Below, one piece after another: positions 8,665 to 18,705 of a stretch of DNA of 19,285 bases; position 1 is the stretch's first letter; each line of letters begins with the position of its first letter. Made by a program: the position numbers and the translations under genes. This stretch comes from Parvularia atlantis (lineage: Eukaryota > Opisthokonta > Rotosphaerida): positions 1-19,285 of the forward strand of contig CALSCO010000959.1 of assembly GCA_943704415.1 (NCBI GenBank), in the 5' to 3' direction. The notes under the pieces were generated by a model. The model was not told the origin of the DNA, made no database searches, and saw nothing but the letters and a program-made list of their open reading frames with translations.

Positions 8665-11600
8665 TCAGTCCCACTCCTCGTCGGCTGCGCCCTGCATCAG
8701 GTCCTGCTTGAGCGGCGCCGCCGTGGCCTCCTCGCGCACGTTCTCAAACATGTTGTTGAGCACCTGGCGACGCGCGTGTGCCCATGACAGCTCGCGATCA
8801 GCCTATCGGAACAGGCCAGCCCGGCGCCAACGTGCCTGCTCGCGCTTCTCATGCTCAGACAGCTCGTTCGGCTTGCGGCTCTCAAACTTCTTCGCCTTGA
8901 CCTCGACCGGCGCCTGCGAGACTGCGGGGCGCCGGCGGGTCAGCCACCACTCGCCACCGCGGACGCGCGCTCGCACGCACCGGGCTTCATGCCGTCCGGC
9001 TGCAGGCTGCGCACGCCCGCGGGCTTGCTCGCGCCCGCCAGCCACTCGGCCACGGTCATCGATGGCTGCGCGAGGTCACGCGTGGGCGGGAAGAGGTCGT
9101 CCTGGAAGTACTCGACCTGCCCTGCGAGGGTCAGCCGTGAGAGCGCCTTCGTGAGCGCCGTGCCTTGGTGCGCGGCACAGTGAAGCTGATCGTCTCGATG
9201 TGCGTCGCGATCAGCCGCAACCCGACCATGATCTCGACCTTCTTCACGTCCACGGCCGTCTTGGGCAGGTACGCCACGCCAATCTGCAGTGCGCTGCCGC
9301 CGTCGAAGCGCGTGAGATAATGGATGTGCGGCGCCTCGTCCGTGATCTCGAAGAACTGCACGGACGTATCGCCCTGCAGCCCTCTCCACGTCAGCCACGG
9401 CACACGCACAGCACGCGGCGAGCGCACGCACCCGGCCCCACAGGTACAGCACGCCCTGGTCCTCGTCAAAGTGCGGCACGAGCACGCCCGGCGAGATGTC
9501 AAGCGTGGCCACGCCCAGCGGCTTGGACAGGTCCTTGTGGTTGAACACGCGGATCTCACGCTGGCTCGTCCTGCGCGTCGGCGGCGTCAGCGGTGCACGG
9601 GTGAGCGAGCATCGCGCGCACTTGTCAAAGCCGATCGTCGCCAGCCGGCCCGTGTTGCCGAGCCAGCACACACGCGAGCCCCGTGTGCCCTCGTGCGACG
9701 GGCCCGCCTGGACAACGGTGTTGGTAAGCGGGTCGATCACGCGGACCATGCCGTCCTTGGACGTGACCGCGAGCAGGCTCCCGTCGTGGTTGTGCGCAAA
9801 CGAGAAGACCTGGCGCGCAAGCGTGAGGCGCGGCAGGGCAGGGGCGGGCCCGGAAGGCGTCGCACCGTGTCGCCCATGCCCGTCACGGTCTTGACGCACT
9901 GGCCCGACTCGATGTCCCAGTACTTGATCGACGGCGTGCCGGACAGCTCGGGCGACGCCGTGACGAGCAGGTTGGCGACAAGCGGGTGGAACGCGATTAC
10001 GTTGACGCGGTGCGTGTGCGCCGTGAACTTCTTCAGCGGCTCCTGCAGAAGCAGCACAGCGTCAGCCCGACCGCCCGTGGCCCACCGCCCGCACCTTCGT
10101 GTCCTCCTTCAGCCCGCCCTCGGGGATGCGCCACAGCCGCACGCTGCTGTCGTCGCACGCCACCGCGAGCAGCGACGGGTCGAACGGGCTGTGCGCGCGG
10201 CGCCGCCGCCTAGGTCAGCACGCAGTCAGCGCGCTGCCGGCCGCCGCTCGCACCTGAAGCAAAAGTCGAGCACTTCGCCGCCGTTGACCACCGCCGGCAG
10301 CTTGAGCGGCTGCCGCCCAAACTTGCCCACGGGGATAATACCGATCTGGCCTGTTCGTCGCTATGAGCCTCTCTCGCGTGCGCGCGCGGGCACGCGTGCG
10401 CCGCACCGCCCGGGTTGCTGAGCGGCACGGCGATGAACTTCTCCGTCACCGCAAAGCCGTTTGTCTCGCCCGACATCTTTGTCGAGAGGCCGTTGAGGTG
10501 CGTGTACTGGGTGCTCGGGTGCTGCACGCGCGCGCGTGCGCGCAGGCCGTGTCGGCGACGGGCACCGGCAGGCACAAAGCGCGCGCGTACCAGCGCCTTG
10601 CCCGTGATGTAGCGGAACTTGGACTCGCGCACGACCGACTTGAAGCGCACGGTGCCGCCGGCCGCGGGCGAGGCGCGCCCGGTCTCGCTCGCTGGCGTGG
10701 ACGTGCGCTCGGGCGTGGCCGACGAGGCGGGCGTCGACGTGCGCTCGGGCGTGGCTGCGACGGACGGCGTCGACGTGCGGTCGGGCGTGGCGCTGTCGGC
10801 GATGGAGACCGCGGCGGTCTTGACGGCGAGCTCGGCGGACGAGGACGACGCCAACGCCTCGGCTGCGGACGGCGCGGGCTCCGAAACAGGCGCGCTCTCG
10901 GCCTTGCGCGCGACAGCTGCACTGGCCATCAGCAGGGTGCACAGCGCAGGCCAGCTGCAAACGCACGCGCAGCACCGCCGCCGGAGCGCGACGTCTTGCG
11001 TCCGCTCGGGTCGAGCGACGTGAGCGGCGCGCGGTCGTCACTGCCACTGAACCACGCCGCGGCCGTGATGCCGGGCGCATCGCTGCGCGTGTCCGGGAAG
11101 AGGTCGTCGTGGAAGGTCGAGTAGGTCTGCGCGCCGTAGAGGGTCAGTCGGCAGCACAGGTCACGCGGGACAGGCCACCACCTTGCGCGGCACGACAAAG
11201 GGGACGGGCACGACCGCGTTCTGCGTCAGCTTGAGCACACGCACGATCTCCGCCGACATCACGTCTAGTGCGCGCTTGGGCAGGAGCGTCACGCCGCGCT
11301 GCTGGACGTCGGTAACGACCGGCGTGCCTGTGCCGCGACCGGTCAGCGCCGGGCGTGTGCACTGCAGTGCGAGCGCGCGCACCGGGCCACGTAAAGTACT
11401 TGCTCTTCTCGTTCTGGAACTCCCACCAGCGGATGGTGCCGTCGCCCTTGCCTGCGATCACGAGCACGCCCGTGTCCTCGTCGTACAGCGGCAGGAGCAC
11501 ACCTACCAGCCCGATGAGCCACGCGGACGCGCACGTGCGCCAGTAGCGGCCGCACCGGTCGAGTTGTCGACGGTCTCGCGCGCGAGGGCCGAGCCGAGCG

Positions 11601-12590
11601 CGCGGCTATCCCAGAGCGCGATCTCGCGCTCGCGCGACTTGGTGAAGCCTGTGGTGACGATGCGCTCGTGGTCGCCGAGCCAGCACACGGCAGCGGCCTT
11701 GACACCCGTGTGCGCGGCCACCTCCTGCGCGACGCTGCCGGTGCGCGGGTCGATCACGCGCAGTTTCTGGTCCTTGGCGGTCGTGGCGAGGAGCACGCCG
11801 TCGGCCTTCCACGAGAGCGCGTGCACGACGTCGCCGTGGCCCGCGACGTCGAGGCGCGCGGCGCCGGCCTCGGCGTCCCAGAGCTTGACCTCGGCGCCGG
11901 CGGCCGACGCGATCACGGCGTGCGCGTGCGGATGGAAGCGCAGCGCCTCGACGCGGCGAGTGTGGCCCGTGAGCGCGGCCCGTGACTCGGCGCTGGTGGC
12001 GCGCGCGCCGTCACCCTGGACGCTCCAGAGCTTGACCTGTGTGCGCGGCACGTAGTGAGCGGATGGTACGTGCGGCCGGGCGGGCGGGATGCGCCCAGCT
12101 AAGCGCGGCAGGGCAATGCGCGCGGCACGCACCGTACAGTCCTCCGATCCCGTCGCGAGCAGTTCGTCGTGGAACGGCGAGAACTGGAGGTCGGTGACGG
12201 GGCTGGCGTGCGCGCCCACGACGAGCGCGTCCTTGTCGAACTTGCCGGGCCGGCCGACGGGCACGACGCCGACCGAGCCGCCGCCTTGCACCCGTGGTGT
12301 GAGCCGTGCGGGACGCGGGATGCGGGACACGGGATCCCGCTCTCGCGTCACGCACCGCCCGAGTTGTACGGGAACGCGACGAACGCGCAGCTCGCGGCTA
12401 CCAGCGACGACGTGTCGGCGCCCGACGCGGCCACCTGCAGGTCCGTGTACCACGCCTGTGATCGCGATTTGTTTGCTCAGCGGGCTGCCGGCACGGCGCG
12501 GCGGCACACGCGGGCGGCACGCACGTCGGCCTTGGCCGGCTTGCCGACCGCGTGCTTGTACTTGGACGTCGCCGCAAACTTCTTGGACAT
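8665..12590 (-). CDS. CORO7: Coronin-7: two coronin domains and acidic C-terminus
   Basis: Actin-regulating coronin of the long CRN7/POD-1 class. Eighteen exons, starting 12590-12525, 12455-12356, 12284-12133, 12036-11556, 11502-11383, 11327-11182, 11126-10967, 10916-10591, 10521-10407 and ending 8921-8836, 8763-8665, give 963 residues, a normal CRN7 length. Domain 1 (1-~405) starts MSKKFAATSKYKHAVGKPAK and ends with the extension LPKRALDVMSAEI...VPRK...FHDDLFPDT. A linker with three TPERTSTP-like repeats leads to domain 2 (~500-915): ESKFRYITGKAL, GETNGFAV, VPRTK, YFQDDLFPPT. The C-terminus ends ADEEWD, the acidic-Trp tail linked to Arp2/3 binding in CRN7. Two introns need GC donors (9117-9163 and 8764-8835); for the second an earlier acceptor at 8791 would add 9 residues. 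An internal ATG at 10929 is not a separate gene start. Confidence 0.92.
10694..10790. repeat. 36-bp minisatellite in the coronin-7 linker, three copies
   Basis: A 25-nt core recurs at 10694, 10730 and 10766, exactly 36 bp apart, with few changes. On the coding strand it yields the TP(E/D)RTSTP protein repeats, 12 residues per unit, in the linker between the coronin domains. Likely phosphorylatable and disordered. Confidence 0.9.
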
Positions 12591-12722
12591 GGCGCGCGAG
12601 GGCTGCGCGCACGAGAGAGGCGTCAGCGACTTGCAGCCTGATCCAGACTTGTACGACGCACTTGGGGTGCGAAACTCAACCAGCTGCACACGTAGACACG
12701 ACAGTTACAATCAGATCGCGAA
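12591..12722. promoter_or_regulatory. Divergent promoter region (coronin-7 / VOC enzyme)
   Basis: Only 132 bp separate two divergent start codons, and 59 bp of it seems to be an intron. Both promoters must fit here or overlap the genes. An AT-richer patch (ACAGTTACAATCAG) lies just before the VOC ATG; no clear TATA box. Confidence 0.5.
12603..12661 (-). promoter_or_regulatory. Probable 5' leader intron of coronin-7
   Basis: Minus strand: donor GTGCGT at 12661, GCTGAC, acceptor GCGCAG at 12603, 59 nt long, with 12 nt of leader left before the ATG at 12590. Signals and length are those of the coding introns. It lies in the 132-bp divergent region shared with the VOC gene, so the coronin transcript would start within about 60 bp of the VOC start codon. 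Confidence 0.55.
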
Positions 12723-13321
12723 ATGGCATTGTACCCCTTCCACCTCGCGATCCCAGTGCACGACCTCGACGTCGTGCGTCTGTCTCCTTGCGCCGCCCTG
12801 CCTCGTGCTCACGCCGATCTGGGGGTGCGCGCAGGCCAAGCAGTTCTACGGCGGCGTGCTGCGGCTGCAGGAGGGCCGCTCGTCCAAGAACTGGCAGGAC
12901 TACAGCCTGTGCGATCTGCGCCTGATCCGCATCGGGGGAGCCTGACATCGCGCGTTCGCGCAGCTACGGCCACCAGCTCGTGTGCCACTGGGTCGGCGAG
13001 GCGTACCGCGGCGCCGAGCACTTCAATCCGGTCGGTGCGTGCCGTGCACATCGCGCCGTGCACCGTGCCGATCAGTGCGCAGACGGCGACGAGGTGCCCG
13101 TGCCGCACTTTGGCGTCGTCCTGACCGTGGACGCGTTCCACGCGCTCGCCGAGCGGCTCAAGGCGCACGGCACGCGCTTCGTGATCGAGCCGCACCTGCG
13201 CTTCCCCGGCAAGCCCGGCGAGCAGTGGACCATGTTCTTCAAGGACCCGAGCAACAACTCGCTCGAGTTCAAGGCCATGACCAACCCGGACAACCTCTTC
13301 GCCAAGTACCACGTCGAGTGA
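12723..13321 (+). CDS. VOC-superfamily dioxygenase-like enzyme (COG3565 type)
   Basis: Small metal-dependent enzyme of the vicinal-oxygen-chelate fold. Four exons (12723-12773, 12835-12908, 12964-13034, 13083-13321) give 144 residues. The protein reads MALYPFHLAIPVHDLDVAKQ, FYGGVLRLQEGRSSKNWQDY, SLYGHQLVCHWVGEAY, VPVPHFGVVLTVDAF, FVIEPHLRFPGKPGEQWTMF, FKDPSNNSLEFKAM. This is the pattern of the bacterial predicted extradiol-dioxygenase family COG3565. Candidate metal ligands are His7 (FHLAI), His of PHFGVVL and Glu of SLEF. Introns (61, 55, 48 nt) have the local GTGCG donors, so it is a resident gene, not contamination. The true substrate is unknown for the family. It ends 79 bp from the oppositely oriented helicase gene. 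Confidence 0.9.
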
Positions 13322-13337
13322 CGCGGCGGGCCAGTGG

Positions 13338-13366
13338 TTTTTTTTTTTTTTTGTGTGTGTGTGTGT
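13338..13366. repeat. T15 and (GT)n tract between convergent genes
   Basis: Fifteen T followed by GT repeats in the 79-bp gap between the VOC stop (plus) and the helicase stop (minus). The only AT-rich sequence in the gap; it may serve 3' end formation. Confidence 0.8.
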
Positions 13367-13400
13367 TTTTGTGCGGTTTTCTACACAGTGGTGCCGGCAT

Positions 13401-16400
13401 CTAGCTGCCGAGCAGCTGCAGCGCGAGGTCCTCCGGGTTGAGCAGCGCGAGCCGCGCGCGCTTGGCCGCGCTCATCGCCACTGGCGGCGCCTCGCTCGAC
13501 AGCGTCTTGCGCTTGGCCGGCTTGGCGGGCGGCGGGGACGGCTCACGCTGCTCGTCCTTGCCCTCGGCGTCCTCCTCGTCGCTCGCGCCGCCCAGCACCG
13601 CAACGGGCCCGTCGTCGTCGTCGTCGTCATCGTCGTCGTCGTCCGCGCCCTCAGCCCGCACCTTGGCACGCAGCTTGCGCTTCAGCCGCCGTGCCCGCAG
13701 CCGCGCGCGCTCCGTCTGCGCCGCCAGAACGTCAGCGATGCAAACGCGCTTGCTTGGCGGGGACCCGCACCTCCTTGTCGTCCGGGTCGGCCGACTGCAG
13801 CTGCTGTCGCTGGTCCTGGATGTACTCGGATGTAAGCTGGCGCGTCGCCGTGCGGTCGTGGTACTTGCTGTCGCTCTCAAACTCAAACTCTGGGTGTGCC
13901 TGGCGCGGTGTGAGCGGGCGGCGGCAGCCGTGATCAAGGCAGCACGCACCTCGCCGTCCTCGTCAAAGATGACCTTCTGCCCGCGCTCGCCCGTCTTGAG
14001 CCGCAGCTTATGCGCCTTGCGCGTTTGGAGAATCTGCTTCTTCTTCGACACGGCGCCGTTCTGCGGCCGCGCGCGACGTCAGCGTGGTGGGTGCATGATG
14101 TCGGCGCACACCAGCGGCGCGTCGTCCACGTCGTCGGCCGACGCAGAGCGCCGCTTGAGCACAAGCAAGTCGTCATCCTCGTCCTCATCCTCGTGCTCTG
14201 CGTCGCCGTCATCGTCCTCTGCGCCATCCTTGTCGTCCCCGTCGTCCTCGTCGTCGGAGAGCAGGCGCTGACGGTGCTCCTCGCCGCGCCGGCCAAACAT
14301 CTTGCGCAGCTTGACCGGGATGACGTGCTACCCGTCCGCACCGCATCAGCACTGCGCAACAAGTCTGCGTGCGTGCGCACCTTGGGCTTCAGCACCCTTG
14401 CCTCGTCCTCGTTCTCATCACCGTCCTCGCCGTCCTCGTCGCCGTCCTCGTCCTCGTCGCCGTCGCCGTCGCTGTCGCCGTCGCCGTCGCTGTCGGTGCT
14501 GGCCTCGGTGCTCGGCATGGGCCGCTGTGCGGGCGGGCGGGCCGGCCGCGGCTCGTCGTCTTCGCTGTCCGAGATGTCGTCGAGCGTGAGCGGCCGCCGG
14601 CTCTCGTTCTTCGTGTCGCGCAGCTTTGCCTTCTGCGGCTGGCGCTCAGCACGGCGCAGCAGCAGCAGATTGCACCCGTACCTCGACGATCTTCACGTGC
14701 GGCGCACCCGCCAGCCCAAGCGACGCCGCGTACGCCTCAAGCGGCAGCTTGGTCACGTCGAAGACGTCCTTGTTGCCGCGCAAGAACACCGAGCGCACGT
14801 ACGACACGAAGCTCTGCGTTCGCGGTCAGCCAGGCTGTGCGTGGTGCACGGGGGCTCGCACCTTCTGCGCCAGGTACTTCAGGTCGGGGCTCTGCGAGCA
14901 AAACGCCTCGAGCTGCCGCTGGATCGAGACGATCTTGCTCGGGTTGACGTCGATGCGCTGGATCGGTATCTGCGGCGCGCCGCACGCATCAAGCGCCGCA
15001 CGCATCAATGGCGTGCGCCGCGTGGTTGCCACCGCTACCTTGCGCACGCTCAGCAGCGCGACCATGCCGCTCTCCTCCGACGGCAGCAGAATGAGCATCG
15101 CTGCCCCGATCGTCAGCACCGCGCGCGCGCACCGACAGCCCGCCACCGCGCACCGTGCCCGCCCGCGAGGTAGCGCGCCGTCCGCCCGACGCGGTGGATG
15201 TACGTGTCGATGTCCTCGGGTGCGTCAACCTGCACGACCCAGTCGATCGCGGGAAAGTCGAGGCCGCGCGCGGCTGCGGACACAAGATCAGCCACACAGC
15301 GCGAGTGCGGCATGCGCGCGCACCAATGTCGGTCGCAAAGAGCACGGCGTTGCGCCGCTGGCAAAAGTCCATGAAAATGGCCATGCGCGCCGGCTGCTTC
15401 TGCTTGCCGTGCAGGTGCATCACGGGCACACCCGGGCGCATCTTGCGGAAGGCCTCGTACACGAAGCGGACCTGCGCGCGCGCGCGCCAGTGAGCAAGCG
15501 GTGTCGCGCGCGTGTCGTGCGCACCTGCTTGCAGCTCGACAGGAACACGATCGTCTTCTGCTTGAGGTGCGTGCGAATGAACGAGAAGAGGACGTTGAGC
15601 TTGTCCTGCAGCTCGCACACGACGTCTGCGGCCCACGTCAGCCACGCACGCCAGCCACACGCACACACGCGGGCGCACAGTTCTGCTCGAGCCCCTGCGG
15701 CGTCGCCTCGGCTGCCTTCTCGTGCACTGCGACGTACTCAGGGTCCTGCGACAAGTGTTGTCAGCCGACGACCGCTGCGCAGAGCTCGCGCACCTTGAGG
15801 CTCAGCCGCGCCAGGTCGCGCACGGACTTGGTCTGCGTGGCCGAGAACAACAGCGTCTGGCGCGTCCTGGGCAAGTTGGCGACGATCGCGTTGACCGTCT
15901 GCGCGAAGCCCATGTCGAGGATGCGGTCGGCCTCGTCGAGCACTGCAGCGGCGACGTCAACGACGCCCGCCTCTCGGACGCAACGCGCACCCAGTAGGCG
16001 CAGGTTGGTGCAGTCAAAGCCGGCCGTCTCGTCCATGTGCTGCAGCAGCCGCCCGGGCGTGCACACGAGCACGTTCATGCGCACAAGCCGGTCGCGCTCC
16101 TCCTTCAGATCCTGTGCCCACCCGCGGCGTCACGCGCACAACCTGCACGCACTCCGCGCACCTTGCCGCCGATGACCAGGCCCGCCGAGAACGTGTGCTG
16201 GCTGCCGGCCTTCTTGAGCACGTCGAAGATCTGCAGCGCCTGCGTCCACGTCGCCGTGAGCACGCTGCCACGCCGTATGCGATCGCGGCGCACGAGCTCG
16301 CGCGTGGGCGAGATGATCAGCGCGCCCAGCCCGTCCATCGCGTTCCACTGCAGCCGGTACAGCTTCTCGAGCACCTGCGGCAGCGTGTCAGGAGGATCGC

Positions 16401-16932
16401 CTGGCACAACTCGGCCGCGCCGCACCGGGATGATGAACGCGAGCGTCTTGCCCGACCCGGTCTTGGCCGCGCCGAGTACGTCACGCCCGGCGAGCGCGAG
16501 CGGCAGCGCGCCGCGCTGGATGTCGGTCATCTCGACCCACGACGCGCGGCTCAGTCCTGCGAACGCTCCGTCGTCAGCATTGCCCAGTTAACGCGCGCGC
16601 ACGGACGCGCCCTCGAGCGTCTTGGCCGAGATGGGCAGCTCCGAGAACAGGCGCAGCGCGTCCGTGCGCTCCGACGCGATCTGCGCGCCGCCGTGCTCAG
16701 CACCTCCCCCCCCCCCTTGATGCGCCGGATGCGGCGAACCTGCGCCAGCCGCTCGTCCAATCGGCGGATCTCGTCGGCCTCGAGCGCGCGGTTTTGCTGC
16801 GTGGCAGCGGATCAGCTGCACGTGCGCGTGACGGGTCGCGGCGACGCGCACCAGCCGCAGGTCCGTCCGCGACAGACGCGGCGCGCGGCCCGGGCGCCGG
16901 ACGCGATGCGGCGCCACGTGGCGGTCGACCAT
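13401..16932 (-). CDS. DDX10: DEAD-box RNA helicase Dbp4/DDX10
   Basis: Nucleolar ATP-dependent RNA helicase of early small-subunit (U3/U14) ribosome assembly. Twenty exons from 16932-16852 to 13715-13401 sum to 2529 nt (842 residues; human DDX10 is 875). Motifs: [32 protein letters not shown] (Q motif), AAKTGSGKT (I), ISPTREL (Ia), CTPGRLLQH (Ib), [13 protein letters not shown] (II), LLFSATQ (III), [47 protein letters not shown] (VI). The C-terminal DDX10 extension follows: INPSK-like [37 protein letters not shown], acidic stretches (D11 at 13611-13643), [14 protein letters not shown], and the end [13 protein letters not shown]. The intron 16557-16610 needs a GC donor (GCGCGT). Apart from intron 14970-15038 (69 nt), all introns are 48-59 nt. 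Confidence 0.95.
13611..13643. repeat. GAC-type microsatellite coding for D11
   Basis: Eleven GTC/ATC triplets in a row (GAC/GAT on the coding strand) in the last helicase exon. A related GTC-GCC-rich stretch at about 14445-14500 encodes a D/G/E-rich segment of the same protein. Confidence 0.9.
14977..15008. repeat. Exact 16-bp tandem duplication in a helicase intron
   Basis: The 16-mer at 14977-14992 is repeated without change at 14993-15008, inside the intron 14970-15038. The intron has no stop in frame and its length is a multiple of three, so retention would insert 23 residues. Confidence 0.85.
16706..16716. repeat. C11 homopolymer in a helicase intron
   Basis: Eleven C in a row (G on the sense strand) inside intron 16681-16739. 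A likely place for sequencing-length error, harmless to the frame because it is intronic. Confidence 0.85.
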
Positions 16933-17003
16933 GCTTCAGTGACGAATGACGGTTGGATGGCTACAAACAAATGCGCATGGGAGGGCAGGGCGAGGTGTAC
17001 GGA

Positions 17004-18597
17004 TCAGGCGGCGGCAGCGGTTGGCTCGGCCTGGGGCGCGGCGGCGACGGCGGGCAGTGCGGGCGGCGAAGGCAGGCCCATGCGGCGGCGGCGGCTGACG
17101 GCCTGCTCGCGGATGAGCATCACGGGCATAACGCCGTAGGTGAGGATGAACAGCGCAGGCACGCCGACGGCGACGGCCGCACCTGCGAGGATCGGCCCGG
17201 CCTGCATTCGGCGCGTCAGCAGTACGTCGCGCGTGGCACGGGACGACGCGCACCACCACGGAGGCCGGCAGAAGCGTGCTATAGGCGAGGGCCTTGCGCG
17301 TGCCGTCGTACTTGCTGCCGATGCTGCGCGCGGTGCGCACGGGCACAGTGAAGGCGATGGCGGGCGCGCCAATCTGGGCGCGCGGTCAGCTGCCGGAGCG
17401 AACGAGCGAGCACCGACGCACCACGGCGAGCAGGCCGATGGCGGCCGGGGCGAGGAGCGCGATGGACGCCTGCACGGCGAGCTGTGCACTCAAGTCAGGG
17501 CGCGTCCCGGCGGTCGAGCAGGGCGCACCGTGCGGCCGGTGCCCCAGGGCTTCTTGGCGTAGAACGTGCAGCCCGAGGGGCCGAAAAAGTGTAGGTCGTT
17601 GACCTCGCGCAGGCACAGCCAGCAAAAGCTGAGGTTGCACTGGCTGCAGACGACTGTGCGTGTGCGCGATGAGCAGCCTGTGCGCAAGTGGTAGCAGCGG
17701 CGCGCACCGTGGTTGCACGACCCGTCCTTGATCTTGTCGATGATGGCCTGCAGGAGCGGTCCGCGCGTGAGCAGGCACGTCCAAACGAACGCGCTCCAAA
17801 CGCACGCGGCAGCGCGGGCACGGCTTGAGGTCCGTCGCACCCTCGTCCACGTCAGTGCCGGCACCGGCGGGCGACGCGGCCGGGCGCGCGGTCACGACGC
17901 TCATGCCCGTGCCCTCGAGCACGATCTTGTTTTCCTGCGCGTACGCGCGGTGAGCAACGACGGGCCATCACCGTGCGCAGGACGCACCTCGCACGTCAGG
18001 TTCGGGTGCCACGGCGCCTGGCAGTAGAAGCAGAAGTCGATGCCGCAGGTCGGGCTGGCGCACGTGAGCCGTGCGTCGCGGTCGCGCCGGCACGACGGGA
18101 GGGCGTTGGCCGCGCCGGCCGCGCCGAGCAGGCCCTGCACGCCCGAGACGATGCTGCTGGTGAGGCGCGAGAGCTTGCTGGGGACGATCTCCTGCTCGCG
18201 CGTGATACGCTGAGCGTGACACAAGAGAGAGGCGCAAGACGCACCACGGCGTAGTCGCAGCCCGCGCCGGGGCAGACGCGCACGAGCGGGTTGGTGCGGA
18301 GGTAGCGCGCGAGCGAGAAGCGCTCGAACTTGGCCGCGAGCTCGCCCTCGAGGAACGGCTCAAACTGCGTCCGTGACGGGTCAGGGCACGCCGTGCCACG
18401 CGTGACACGCAGACCGTCGACGGTGAGAGGTCGACGCGGCACTCGGGCTGCGGGCAGCGCACGCGCGTGCGGCCGGCGCCGATCTCGCTCGCAAGGTAGG
18501 CGCGGAGGCAGTCATGGCACAGCACGTGCGCGCACGGGGCCAGCCGCGCCGCCGCGTCCTCCGCCACGTCGTCGTCCAAGCAGATGAGGCAGCGCAT
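17004..18597 (-). CDS. RBR (RING-IBR-RING) E3 ubiquitin ligase, RNF19 type, membrane-anchored
   Basis: Ubiquitin ligase that passes ubiquitin through a RING2 cysteine, probably anchored in the ER or another membrane. Exons 18597-18415, 18364-18245, 18191-17988, 17934-17806, 17747-17708, 17653-17529, 17481-17422, 17373-17260 and 17201-17004 give 390 residues. RING1: CLICLDDDVAED...CAHVLCHDCL...CPQPEC (3-57). IBR: RVCPGAGCDYAV to FCFYCQAPWHPNLTCE (to 169). RING2: CPRCRAIIDKIKDGSCNHVV then CSQCNLSFCWLCL, with the catalytic Cys at about 223. Next comes NDLHFFGPSGCTFYAKKPW, as in RNF19A/B, then two hydrophobic segments (about 268-295 and 326-354, GVPALFILTYGVMPVM). It lacks the long C-terminal tail of animal RNF19. 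An upstream in-frame Met (18648) would add 17 residues. The first intron starts GTCTGCG. It is followed after 71 bp by the helicase gene on the same strand. Confidence 0.9.
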
Positions 18598-18705
18598 CTT
18601 CAACACGTCATCAACCAATATAGCGCTGATGCGTATGGTCACATACATAGGCGGCCGTTGCAGTTTGTTTCAGCAGCCCCTTTTTGTTCGCGCGAATCCT
18701 CCGGG
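18598..18705. promoter_or_regulatory. Divergent promoter region (RBR ligase / LRR protein)
   Basis: 108 bp between divergent start codons. CCAATATAG at 18615-18623 reads as TATATTGG on the other strand, a possible TATA/CCAAT-like element for either direction. The plus strand also has a T-rich patch just before the LRR gene ATG. Confidence 0.4.

Noticed and set aside
9324-10421. 365-codon plus-strand open frame
   Set aside because: It crosses many well-supported coronin-7 exons and introns and has no recognisable domain.
10210-10929. Second coronin domain as a separate gene starting at the ATG at 10929
   Set aside because: The intron 10917-10966 joins it in frame to domain 1, that ATG falls inside the intron, and the joined length matches CRN7.
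13401-14051. A separate small lysine/acid-rich gene starting MSKKKQILQ
   Set aside because: It is the C-terminal part of the DDX10 homologue: FDEDGEAHP and the final LLGS-type end match, and exon phases connect.
14010-15173. 387-codon plus-strand open frame rich in Ser/Val/Leu
   Set aside because: Mirror of the Asp/Glu-rich helicase C-terminal region on the other strand.
16114-17139. 341-codon plus-strand open frame
   Set aside because: Shadow of the helicase 5' exons and the RBR 3' end; Arg-rich with no family features.
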